A stretch of 64,000 nucleotides of DNA from contig DAOUFI010000007.1 in assembly GCA_034430175.1 (NCBI GenBank), forward strand, positions 1-64,000, in the 5' to 3' direction. The translations under genes and the position numbers were made by a program. Source of the stretch: UBA6107 sp034430175. GTDB lineage: Bacteria; Chloroflexota; Anaerolineae; Anaerolineales; Anaerolineaceae. A model generated the notes under the pieces. That model was not told the DNA's origin, did not search any database, and saw only the letters and a list, made by a program, of their open reading frames with translations. Of the stretch, positions 17,398-25,052 are shown one piece after another (the stretch's first letter is position 1; the number at the start of each line of letters is the position of its first letter).

Positions 17398-17802
17398 ATG
17401 ACCCGTCTGCTATACTTGCCGGATGATGCGACCATCATCCATCTTGATGTGGATGTTCCTTCGCGCCAGCTTGCCGCCGCGGTGAATGCTGGATTGGACC
17501 CACTGCCTGGGGTCTTTATCAAAGGTCAGCGCTACACGGCCAGACTGGTGGGGAACACGGTGATCATCTTTCCGTACCGAAAAAGGGAACGAACCGCGCA
17601 GGATTTCGACAGCAAAGTGCTGACGAATCAACAAAGGCGGGTGATGGAACTGGCAATGAAGGGATTGACGAACATTGAGATTGCCGAGCGGTTGGGGATC
17701 TCAAGACGGACGGTAACTTACCACATGAGGGGAATACGGGAGCGGATTCAGATGGAATCGCTGTCCACGACGCTGATCGAAGTAAAAAACCGGCAGGATT
17801 AA
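17398..17802 (+). CDS. LuxR-type helix-turn-helix regulator, single small protein
   Basis: Codes for 134 residues with GGAGG before the ATG. The C-terminal half is a GerE/LuxR DNA-binding domain: LTNQQRRVMELAMKGLTN (about 75-92) then IAERLGISRRTVTYHMRGI with the recognition helix. The N-terminal 65 residues lack the phospho-acceptor receiver pattern and match no sensor domain I know; they are rich in beta-type residues and include LDVDVPSRQLAAAVNAGL. The promoter region contains a palindrome close to the SOS-box consensus, so its own expression may be damage-responsive or autoregulated. Its stop overlaps, tail to tail, the stop of the methyltransferase. Confidence 0.75.
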   Translation: MTRLLYLPDDATIIHLDVDVPSRQLAAAVNAGLDPLPGVFIKGQRYTARLVGNTVIIFPYRKRERTAQDFDSKVLTNQQRRVMELAMKGLTNIEIAERLGISRRTVTYHMRGIRERIQMESLSTTLIEVKNRQD

Positions 17803-18563
17803 CTGCGCTGCCAGACCTGGTACAGACTCAGGTTGCCGCTGGCGCCGTCCGAATCGAACTGATGAAGGATGGTGAAGCCGCTTTCTTCGGCCAGGCGTTT
17901 GAGCTCGGCCGGAGAAAAGAGGTGGACGTAACGCAAGCCGATTTCACCGGGGCGATCGGGTTCCGTATGACGCCAGTCAAGCAGGGTATCACCCTCCTCC
18001 AGATCGGCGGGGTCGATACCCGCGAGACTCCAGGGCTGCACGTGGGTCATGAGCTTGGGACTACGCTGAAATTGCCATTCGGAGTGGATGAATACGCCGC
18101 CGCTCTCAAGCAAACCGGCGATCTGTTTGAGCAGGGTCAAGCGGTGCTCGTAAGCGGGTAGGTGATGGAGGGCGGCAAACATGAGGATGCCATCGTAGCG
18201 CTGCTGGCTGCATTGCTTCGTCCAGTCAGGTTGGCTCAGATCAGCCTGGTTGTAGAGCAGGCGTTGACCGGGTCCAAGCTCAAGTGGAGCGGTAAGCTGC
18301 CGGGCTTCCTCCACCAGCACGGGGCTGAAGTCGAGCCCCTCGTAGAGTCCGCGGATACTCTGTTTGATCCACACCGTGCCGAGGGTGCCGCTGCCGCAAC
18401 CCAGGTCGAGCCAATCGCCATCTTTAATGAACTCGCTGAGCACGCGCTCCACGCCGGGTTGGATACGGTGGCGGGTTTCGGCGAAGGCTTTACCGAAACG
18501 TGAATAAAAGACATTATTGATTTCGGAGAGTTGGCGGGCGGTGGATTCTTTCATCCTTTCCAT
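17799..18563 (-). CDS. SAM-dependent methyltransferase
   Basis: Codes for 254 residues from the ATG at 18563; an ATG at 18554 is equally possible, and longer readings would run into elp3 on the other strand. The class I methyltransferase core is clear: motif I LDLGCGSGTLG (about residues 50-60), an acidic residue in YEGLDFSP at the next strand, and GILMFAALHHLPAYEHRLTLLKQIAGLLESGG for motifs IV-VI. The substrate is unknown. Divergent from elp3, with the two start codons only a few bases apart, so a shared promoter region and perhaps a functional link to tRNA modification are possible but unproven. Confidence 0.82.
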   Translation of the reverse strand: MERMKESTARQLSEINNVFYSRFGKAFAETRHRIQPGVERVLSEFIKDGDWLDLGCGSGTLGTVWIKQSIRGLYEGLDFSPVLVEEARQLTAPLELGPGQRLLYNQADLSQPDWTKQCSQQRYDGILMFAALHHLPAYEHRLTLLKQIAGLLESGGVFIHSEWQFQRSPKLMTHVQPWSLAGIDPADLEEGDTLLDWRHTEPDRPGEIGLRYVHLFSPAELKRLAEESGFTILHQFDSDGASGNLSLYQVWQRS

Positions 18564-18567
18564 TATA

Positions 18568-20241
18568 ATGTTCACTGTGAAAACATTGGATATTGAAAAC
18601 TGGAAACGCAAGCGGCAGCACTCTGCGGAGCAACTTGAGCTGGCGCAGGTGGTACTTGAAGAAGTGAAAGGCGGGCGCAGGTTGGACCGCGCTCTGCGCT
18701 CCCACCCGGACGCGGAGGGGAACCTGCTGGCCAAGCACACCCTCATCGCCGCCTACAAGCAACTGGTCGAGAGCGGCGAGTGGGAGGAGGACCCGGCGCT
18801 GCTGGAGCGCATACGCATGAAGCCGGTGCGCACCCTCTCGGGAGTGACCACGGTGACGGTGCTGACCAAGTCTTATCCCTGCCCGGGGCGCTGCATCTTT
18901 TGCCCTAGCGAGAATTACATGCCCAAGAGTTACCTGGCAGATGAGCCGGGTGCGGCGCGGGCTTTCCAGAACAAATTCGACCCGTACGACCAGGTGCATT
19001 CGCGAATTATGGAATACGAGTCGGTGGGACATCCCACAGACAAGATCGAGCTACTCATCCTGGGCGGAACGTGGAGCTCGTACAAGCGTGACTACCAGAA
19101 ATGGTTCGTGCAGCGCTGTTTCGATGCCATGAACACTGCAAGCGGGGAAGACCCCGTAAGCGCTCCCAAAACGGAGCCGGTAACCGACACCACCACGGCA
19201 GAGAATGTGGATGACCTCAAGGCAGTCCATCTGATCAACGAAACGGCGTCTCATCGGAATGTAGGATTAGTCATCGAAACCCGGCCTGATGAAATCAACG
19301 CAGCGGAACTGGCCTGGCTGCGGCAATTGGGCGTGACCAAGGTACAGATGGGCGCGCAGAGCCTGGATGACCGCGTGTTGCAGATCAACCTGCGCGGGCA
19401 TACCGCTGCGGACACGCTTAAGGCCACATCGTTGCTGCGGGCGGCGGGCTTCAAGATCGTTTTGCACTGGATGCCCAACCTGCTCGGTGCCACACCGGAA
19501 TCTGACCGGGAAGACTTTAAAAGGTTGTGGCAGGATGGTTACGCCCCGGACGAGATCAAGATCTACCCCACGCAGTTATTGGAAACAGCCGAACTCTATA
19601 AATACTGGCAACGTGGCGAGTACGAGCCGTACTCGACCGAAACGCTGATCGACCTGATCGCCGATATCAAAACCACCATCCCCGAGTACTGCAGGGTGAA
19701 CCGCATCATCCGCGACATCCCATCCACGCACGTGGTGGAGGGCAACAAACGCACTAGCCTGCGCCAGGACGTGTTGGCTGAGCTCAAGAAGCGCGGCCAG
19801 GCCTGCCGCTGCATCCGCTGCCGCGAGATCCGCACCAGCAAGGTGGACGCCGACTCTCTGATCTTCAAGGATCTTGTCTACAATCCCGCTTATGCCGAGG
19901 AGCATTTTCTTTCGTTCAACACGCCGCAAGACCAGGTGGCAGGGTATCTGCGTCTGTCGCTGCCCGGAACGAATGCTCCGAAGCTGGACATGTCCGATCT
20001 GGAGAACGCGGCGCTGATCCGCGAGGTGCACGTCTACGGGCAATCGTTGGCAGTGGGGACGGAGCAGAGCGGCGCGGCGCAGCATATCGGGTTGGGGACG
20101 ACGCTGCTGAAGAAGGCCGAAGAGATCGCGCGCACCAACGGATTTTCACGTCTGGCGGTCATCGCGGCAATTGGAACGCGACGATATTACGAGAGCCGCG
20201 GCTTCAAACGCGGAGAGTTGTATATGTTTCGGGAATTTTAA
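18568..20241 (+). CDS. elp3: Elp3-type radical SAM / GNAT tRNA U34 carboxymethyltransferase
   Basis: Codes for about 557 residues. The start is uncertain: ATG 18568 overlaps a TATAAT, and GTG 18577 could be a leaderless start. Elp3 uses SAM and acetyl-CoA to build the cm5 side chain on wobble uridine. The N-terminal tRNA-binding basic part (NWKRKRQHSAEQLELAQ) is followed by PVRTLSGVTTVTVLTKSYPC and the Fe-S Cys105, Cys109, Cys112 (CPGRCIFCP). The radical SAM barrel has GGTWSSY and ETRPDEIN. KRTSLRQDVL leads to a Cys-rich zinc loop (CRCIRC), and the C-terminal GNAT domain holds QHIGLGTTLLKKAEEIA and YYESRGF. Elp3 is mostly archaeal and eukaryotic, but occurs in Chloroflexota such as Dehalococcoides. 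Confidence 0.93.
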   Translation: MFTVKTLDIENWKRKRQHSAEQLELAQVVLEEVKGGRRLDRALRSHPDAEGNLLAKHTLIAAYKQLVESGEWEEDPALLERIRMKPVRTLSGVTTVTVLTKSYPCPGRCIFCPSENYMPKSYLADEPGAARAFQNKFDPYDQVHSRIMEYESVGHPTDKIELLILGGTWSSYKRDYQKWFVQRCFDAMNTASGEDPVSAPKTEPVTDTTTAENVDDLKAVHLINETASHRNVGLVIETRPDEINAAELAWLRQLGVTKVQMGAQSLDDRVLQINLRGHTAADTLKATSLLRAAGFKIVLHWMPNLLGATPESDREDFKRLWQDGYAPDEIKIYPTQLLETAELYKYWQRGEYEPYSTETLIDLIADIKTTIPEYCRVNRIIRDIPSTHVVEGNKRTSLRQDVLAELKKRGQACRCIRCREIRTSKVDADSLIFKDLVYNPAYAEEHFLSFNTPQDQVAGYLRLSLPGTNAPKLDMSDLENAALIREVHVYGQSLAVGTEQSGAAQHIGLGTTLLKKAEEIARTNGFSRLAVIAAIGTRRYYESRGFKRGELYMFREF

Positions 20242-20288
20242 TTTGGGGTGACCAGTATACAGATTACCCAATGTAATTGGATGATTTG

Positions 20289-21341
20289 TTACTGGGTCAG
20301 CACTACCTGATCCTTGCCGCCGTGCTTGCCCTGGTAGAGCGCCTGGTCGGCCTTGCGGATGGTACCGTCCACACCGGTGAAGGAATCGCATTGGGAGACC
20401 CCAAGCGTGATGGTCACGGGGATGTCTTCTTCGTGGTAAACGAACGGGGTATGGGCGATGCGGTTCTTGATCTTCTCAGCTACCATCTGCCCGTGAAGAC
20501 CCGCGGTCTCGGGTAACATGATGAGGAATTCGTCGCCGCCCCAACGAGATACCATATCGGTTTTACGCAGGCACAGGCTGATGAGGTGAGCCAGGTTGAT
20601 GAGGACGAAATCACCGCCATCATGACCGTAGATGTCGTTTATCTGTTTAAAGTTGTCTACGTCTACCATGATGAGCGAGAAGGGTTTGCCACCCTTATCG
20701 ACAAGTTCTTTCTCGTGCTCAATGCGGGTGGTCATAACGCGTCGATTGATTAGGTTGGTGAGGGGGTCAGTGTTGGCCATCATTAGGATACGTTGGTGCG
20801 ATAGTAGCCTTTCTTTTTCCTCGTGCGAGTCAGCCAGACCAAACAAAAAGCCGGTAAGCGCGAGCATGACGCTTACCCCGATCAAGTTAGTGGTAAAAAA
20901 GACCTCCGCCATAAAGCTCGCGTAAGGCGAGACAAATTTATCCAGACGCATGAGGATGACCAGCAATATAATGGACATGACCAACAGGATACCGCTGATC
21001 AGGCGTTTCTGTCTTTTGAGGGCTGTGTTGTAGAAATTCAAAGGGATCGCGGCTACCAGCAGCAGGTAAAAGCCGTTTTCCACCCCTGTGGTGATCGTGG
21101 CTGAATAGGAAAATAAAACGAGGTCTGCTATTCCAACGATGAAGCCGGCGTTCGGGTGACCTGTTATACATAGAACGAACACGATAAGCCAGATCAGTAA
21201 ACTAAAGAGCGTAAAGTAGAACAATCCCCCGTAGCCACAAATCCAAAACAAGACCACCAGGGCGATACGCAGCAGGATATTGAGAACAGAGAATCCTGTC
21301 AGTGCTTTCGTAAATTTATCAGACCCTGCCGGTAGATCCAT
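20289..21341 (-). CDS. Membrane diguanylate cyclase
   Basis: Codes for 350 residues. Six or so transmembrane segments fill residues 18-170, with no recognisable ligand-binding domain between them. The cytoplasmic GGDEF domain follows: DPLTNLINRR (192-201), VDVDNFKQINDIYGHDGGD (227-244), and the active-site GGDEF itself (268-272). The inhibitory I-site RxxD is intact (RKTD, 259-262), so product feedback by cyclic di-GMP is expected. It makes cyclic di-GMP from two GTP. No EAL or HD-GYP partner gene is nearby. Confidence 0.93.
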   Translation of the reverse strand: MDLPAGSDKFTKALTGFSVLNILLRIALVVLFWICGYGGLFYFTLFSLLIWLIVFVLCITGHPNAGFIVGIADLVLFSYSATITTGVENGFYLLLVAAIPLNFYNTALKRQKRLISGILLVMSIILLVILMRLDKFVSPYASFMAEVFFTTNLIGVSVMLALTGFLFGLADSHEEKERLLSHQRILMMANTDPLTNLINRRVMTTRIEHEKELVDKGGKPFSLIMVDVDNFKQINDIYGHDGGDFVLINLAHLISLCLRKTDMVSRWGGDEFLIMLPETAGLHGQMVAEKIKNRIAHTPFVYHEEDIPVTITLGVSQCDSFTGVDGTIRKADQALYQGKHGGKDQVVLTQ

Positions 21342-21569
21342 TTTGCCCCATTAATTGTCACGATAAAAACTGCCAGGTCATTTTCTGGTCAGTAGTTAAA
21401 AACAGCGCGATTTTTTCTTTACTTTTCTTTCAATACTATTCCACCTTACTATTATTATAGACAATAACGCAACCCCGATTTGTCTTCCTTTAAGAAAATT
21501 TATAAGAATTTTACATTTGTAATTTTTGCGTCGGGAATCGAGATTTTTTACATCATGGGCATGAGCGCA

Positions 21570-21578
21570 TGCTATAAT
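21570..21578 (+). promoter_or_regulatory. Extended -10 promoter of the GT39 operon
   Basis: TGC-TATAAT, an extended -10 element 20 bases before the TTG start at 21598. No good -35 box is visible. Confidence 0.55.
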
Positions 21579-21597
21579 CCAGCCAACAGGTGAACCG

Positions 21598-23865
21598 TTG
21601 ACTCAGCGACAATCCCACAAATTCGCGAATAATCCGAGTAAAGCCTCCATCCCCGTGGAACAGACCGGAGAGATGTACCAACTTACCGTACCATCAGGCA
21701 AGGTGAAGAAGGTATCGCTGACTCTGGACTCCGACGCGGCCGTAGAAGTGACCATTCTAAAGAAGAAAAAAGACGGGACAGTTACCTCCGGACGTCGAAT
21801 TTATTCATCAAATAAAGAAAAACATTTCCCTGTTCTTAAAACGAAATTTAATTTTCATCGCATCAACTGGACTGTGGTGATTATTTGCGCTGCGCTGCTG
21901 GTCTACCTGACCAGTCGGTTCATCGCCCTCGATTCCTTTCCGATCTATTTCTTCTCAGACGAAGCTGTGCAAACCGTGCGAGCCAACGAGCTGTTGAAGA
22001 ACGATCTGTTCGGCGAAGGGGACGAATTTCTGCCTACCTACCTTATCAACGGTGGGCAGTTCAACCTGAGCACCTCGGTTTACATCCAGATGATTCCCAG
22101 CTTGATTTTTGGCAATTCAATCTGGGTAACGCGCGGGGTTTGCGTGCTCTTCAGCCTGTTGGCTGTGTTGGGGGTGGGCTTAGTGGCGAAGAATATCTTC
22201 AAATCACCACAGCCCTATCTCTATATCCTACTCTTGAGCGTGATCCCGGCCTGGTTCATCCATTCACGCACGGCTTTCGAAACCGCGCTGGCTACTTCGT
22301 TTTACTCGGCATTTTTGTATTGCTACATGATGTACCGCGAGGGGAAAATCGGCTATCTCTACGCCGCGGCGGTATTTGGAGCGCTGACCTTTTACAGTTA
22401 CAGCCCGGCGCAAATGGTGATGGCGGTGACAGCAGTGGCTTTGTTCCTCTCCGACCTGCGCTATCACTGGCAGCATCGCAAATCCGTGCTAATCATGATT
22501 GCCGTTTGCGCGGTGATGGCACTTCCGTACCTGCGTTACCTGATAAACCATCCCGGTGAGAACGCGCGGCACCTGTTGATCTTAAACTCCTACCTCATCA
22601 AGTCGACCCCCATCTGGGAAAAGATTGGGACGTATTTCAAGTTCTACTGGCTGAACATTAACCCAGCCTATTGGTTCTTCCCGAACGATGTGGACCTTGT
22701 CAGACACATCATGAAGGGGTACGGCAATCTTGGGTCGTGGACCTTACCACTGGTGGTGCTCGGGTTGATCAACCTTCTCTCGCGCATTAAAGAGAGCCCT
22801 TACCGGGTGGTGGTGATCGCTTTGCTGGCCGCGCCGACCGGAGCGGCACTCACTGGGCAGGGAGTGACACGGGTGCTGTTCATGGTGATCCCGGTTGCGC
22901 TACTGGCGGGACTGGGAATCGACATGGTGATCCACTGGTTGGCAAAATTTCGCGTTGACCGGCGCATCCCTGCAGGGGTGTGCCTGGCAGCTCTGATCGG
23001 GCTCAACAGCTACATGGTTCACGACGTGGTAAAGAACGCTCCCACTTGGTTCAGCGATTACGGGCTTTCGGGCATGCAATACGGCGCCAGGCAGGTGTTC
23101 GCCGCTGCGGTTGATTACATGGATGAACATCCCAATGAAAAACTGATCATCTCATCGCAGTGGGCCAACGGATCGGACACACTCGGGCGTTTTTTCTTAA
23201 CCAAACCTTACCCGTACGCCATGGGCAGTATTGAAGCCTGGCTCGATAAGCAATTACCGTTGGACGACTCTTATACCTTCGTGGTCATCCCGGATGAAAT
23301 GAAAGTGATCCAGGCGACACCGAAGTTTAAATCCATCGAAGTATTGCAGACCATTCCATATCCAAATGGGCAGCCTGGTTTCTATTTCATTAAAGTTGCC
23401 TACGCGGATGACATTGCAGAGATCTTTGCCAGAGAGGTGGAAGCACGCCATGAATTAACAAGCGATACCACCAATCTGCCGGATGGTACGGAAGTGATCG
23501 TGCAGCACCCAGCTCTGGACATGGGCTCGGTGAGTGACCTGTTCGATGGCAACCCGGCGTCGGTGGTACGTAGCAAGGAAGCCAACCCGATGGTGCTGGT
23601 GCTGCAATTCCCCAACCCGCCGAGTTTTTCAGAGATGACGCTACGGATTGGTGGAGGAGCCACCGAGATTATCGTCACGGTCACTCCCGCTAACGGCAAT
23701 GAGCCGATCAATTTTAAACAGGTGCTGCCGGTTGCCGGCGATTACCGCGATGTCACCTTTACGTTTAACAAAGAGATTGCCATAAAGGAAATCCGCATCA
23801 GTCTGAGGAATACCGAAAGCGGCGAACCTGACCACGTGCATCTCTGGGAGATCACGTTGCAATGA
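21598..23865 (+). CDS. GT39-type membrane glycosyltransferase (PMT/ArnT-like)
   Basis: Codes for 755 residues from a TTG behind AGGTGA. Residues 1-85 form a soluble beta-type segment, then about eleven transmembrane helices run from about 90 to 490. The first extracytoplasmic loop carries the acidic pair FFSDEA (about 121-126), the usual catalytic signature of GT-C enzymes using lipid-phosphate sugars, and IPAWFIHSRTAFETALA and YSYSPAQ follow. From about residue 600 a beta-sandwich-like domain resembles discoidin/F5-8 C folds (MGSVSDLFDGNPASVVRS). Likely glycosylates proteins or lipids at the outer face; the acceptor is unknown. The N- and C-terminal additions are not part of the core family. 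Overlaps the next gene by ATGA. Confidence 0.8.
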   Translation: MTQRQSHKFANNPSKASIPVEQTGEMYQLTVPSGKVKKVSLTLDSDAAVEVTILKKKKDGTVTSGRRIYSSNKEKHFPVLKTKFNFHRINWTVVIICAALLVYLTSRFIALDSFPIYFFSDEAVQTVRANELLKNDLFGEGDEFLPTYLINGGQFNLSTSVYIQMIPSLIFGNSIWVTRGVCVLFSLLAVLGVGLVAKNIFKSPQPYLYILLLSVIPAWFIHSRTAFETALATSFYSAFLYCYMMYREGKIGYLYAAAVFGALTFYSYSPAQMVMAVTAVALFLSDLRYHWQHRKSVLIMIAVCAVMALPYLRYLINHPGENARHLLILNSYLIKSTPIWEKIGTYFKFYWLNINPAYWFFPNDVDLVRHIMKGYGNLGSWTLPLVVLGLINLLSRIKESPYRVVVIALLAAPTGAALTGQGVTRVLFMVIPVALLAGLGIDMVIHWLAKFRVDRRIPAGVCLAALIGLNSYMVHDVVKNAPTWFSDYGLSGMQYGARQVFAAAVDYMDEHPNEKLIISSQWANGSDTLGRFFLTKPYPYAMGSIEAWLDKQLPLDDSYTFVVIPDEMKVIQATPKFKSIEVLQTIPYPNGQPGFYFIKVAYADDIAEIFAREVEARHELTSDTTNLPDGTEVIVQHPALDMGSVSDLFDGNPASVVRSKEANPMVLVLQFPNPPSFSEMTLRIGGGATEIIVTVTPANGNEPINFKQVLPVAGDYRDVTFTFNKEIAIKEIRISLRNTESGEPDHVHLWEITLQ

Positions 23866-24311
23866 AAGCGAAGCGACCGTTCCTGTTGTGGTTGATTTGC
23901 ATACTCTTTGTATTTGGAGCGTTCATTGAATTGCTCAAAGCGATCCAGGCGATCCGATCGTGGAATATTCTGATCGCTGTCCAGTACCAACCCGGACCGG
24001 TTTATCCACTGTTTTATGGAACGCTCTTCTTCCTGCTTTTCCTGACTGCTGGGATATTGCTCTGGCTGCGGGTGAACTGGGCGTACGGCTTCGGCGCGAA
24101 CGCAGCATTGCTCTTTTCAGTTTGGTACTGGTTGGATAAATTCGTGATCGCGGTCAACCCGCAACCATTTTCGAGTGAAGTGTTTAACTTTATTGTTTTC
24201 ATCATCATTTTGGGTCTGGTCCTTGCCTCGCTGTGGGTTTTGAAACCGATGAGGGAAGGCGAACCGCCAAAAGGTGATGAGGACCTGGCTGAAGGAGGGT
24301 CCAATGAATGA
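23862..24311 (+). CDS. Small four-helix membrane protein
   Basis: Codes for 149 residues; the start is the ATG of an ATGA overlap with the GT39 gene. Four hydrophobic segments (about 5-25, 48-70, 76-93, 105-125), then an acidic tail. No known family. The tight overlap suggests a role linked to the glycosyltransferase, for example as a partner subunit; this is inference. Its end overlaps the next gene by 8 bases. Confidence 0.65.
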   Translation: MKAKRPFLLWLICILFVFGAFIELLKAIQAIRSWNILIAVQYQPGPVYPLFYGTLFFLLFLTAGILLWLRVNWAYGFGANAALLFSVWYWLDKFVIAVNPQPFSSEVFNFIVFIIILGLVLASLWVLKPMREGEPPKGDEDLAEGGSNE

Positions 24312-24930
24312 GAATCATCTAGAAATGGAAATCAAATTCTGCCTGAATGACCTGATGTCATTCGAGCAACGACTGCGCAGTATCGGAGCCAGTATGATTC
24401 AACCTCGGACGTTCGAGACGAACTTGCGCTTTGATACCCCCAAGCTGGAGCTGACCAAATCTCACCAGGTACTGCGTCTACGCAAAGACCAGGCCAGTTA
24501 CCTCACTTATAAGGGTCCGGCGACTTATGGAAAAACCATCTCCATCCGCAAAGAGGTGGAGGTGGAGGTGAGCAATTTTGAAGATACCGAAGCCCTCTTA
24601 ACCGCCATCGGTTATCAGGTGAGTGTGCGATACGAAAAATGGCGCACCAAGTACCAGCTCAACGGGTTAGAAATCGACCTGGATGAAATGCCGTTCGGTA
24701 AATTCATCGAGATAGAAGGGGTGGAACCCGAATCCATCGAGCGAATGGCGCATACTTTGGGGATGGATTGGAACCTGCGAATTTCTGACAGCTATATGAT
24801 GCTTTTCGAGCGGGTGAAGAAGGCGAAACATTTGAATATTCCCAACCTGACCTTCGATGATTTCAAAGAGTTAAACGTAACGCCTGAAGATCTGGGCGTG
24901 AAAGCGGCGGATATCGTCGCTTACTTATGA
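24304..24930 (+). CDS. CYTH-domain protein (class IV adenylate cyclase / ThTPase-like)
   Basis: Codes for 208 residues; the start at 24304 has GGAGGG at good spacing. The family signature ExExK appears as EMEIK (about 7-11). Alternating basic and acidic residues of the triphosphate tunnel follow: LRLRKDQ, YKGP, RKEVEVEV, KWRTKY and the acidic strand EIDLDEMPFGKFIEIEG. CYTH enzymes bind triphosphorylated substrates with divalent metals; members are adenylate cyclases, thiamine triphosphatases or polyphosphatases. This size and pattern fit a class IV cyclase/CyaB-like protein, but activity cannot be told. Last gene of the GT39 operon. Confidence 0.85.
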   Translation: MNENHLEMEIKFCLNDLMSFEQRLRSIGASMIQPRTFETNLRFDTPKLELTKSHQVLRLRKDQASYLTYKGPATYGKTISIRKEVEVEVSNFEDTEALLTAIGYQVSVRYEKWRTKYQLNGLEIDLDEMPFGKFIEIEGVEPESIERMAHTLGMDWNLRISDSYMMLFERVKKAKHLNIPNLTFDDFKELNVTPEDLGVKAADIVAYL

Positions 24931-24997
24931 GTATGACTACGTTATCTTAAAATTCTTGAAACTATTGGGCTTACATGAAGACACCTGAAAATGCGGG

Positions 24998-25006
24998 TGC
25001 TATAAT
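24998..25006 (+). promoter_or_regulatory. Extended -10 promoter of dnaE
   Basis: TGC-TATAAT at 24998-25006, about 47 bases before the dnaE ATG at 25053; no convincing -35. Confidence 0.55.
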
Positions 25007-25052
25007 GATTTAAACATATAAAAAACCCAATCGCCGATTGAGAGCCGATCGA

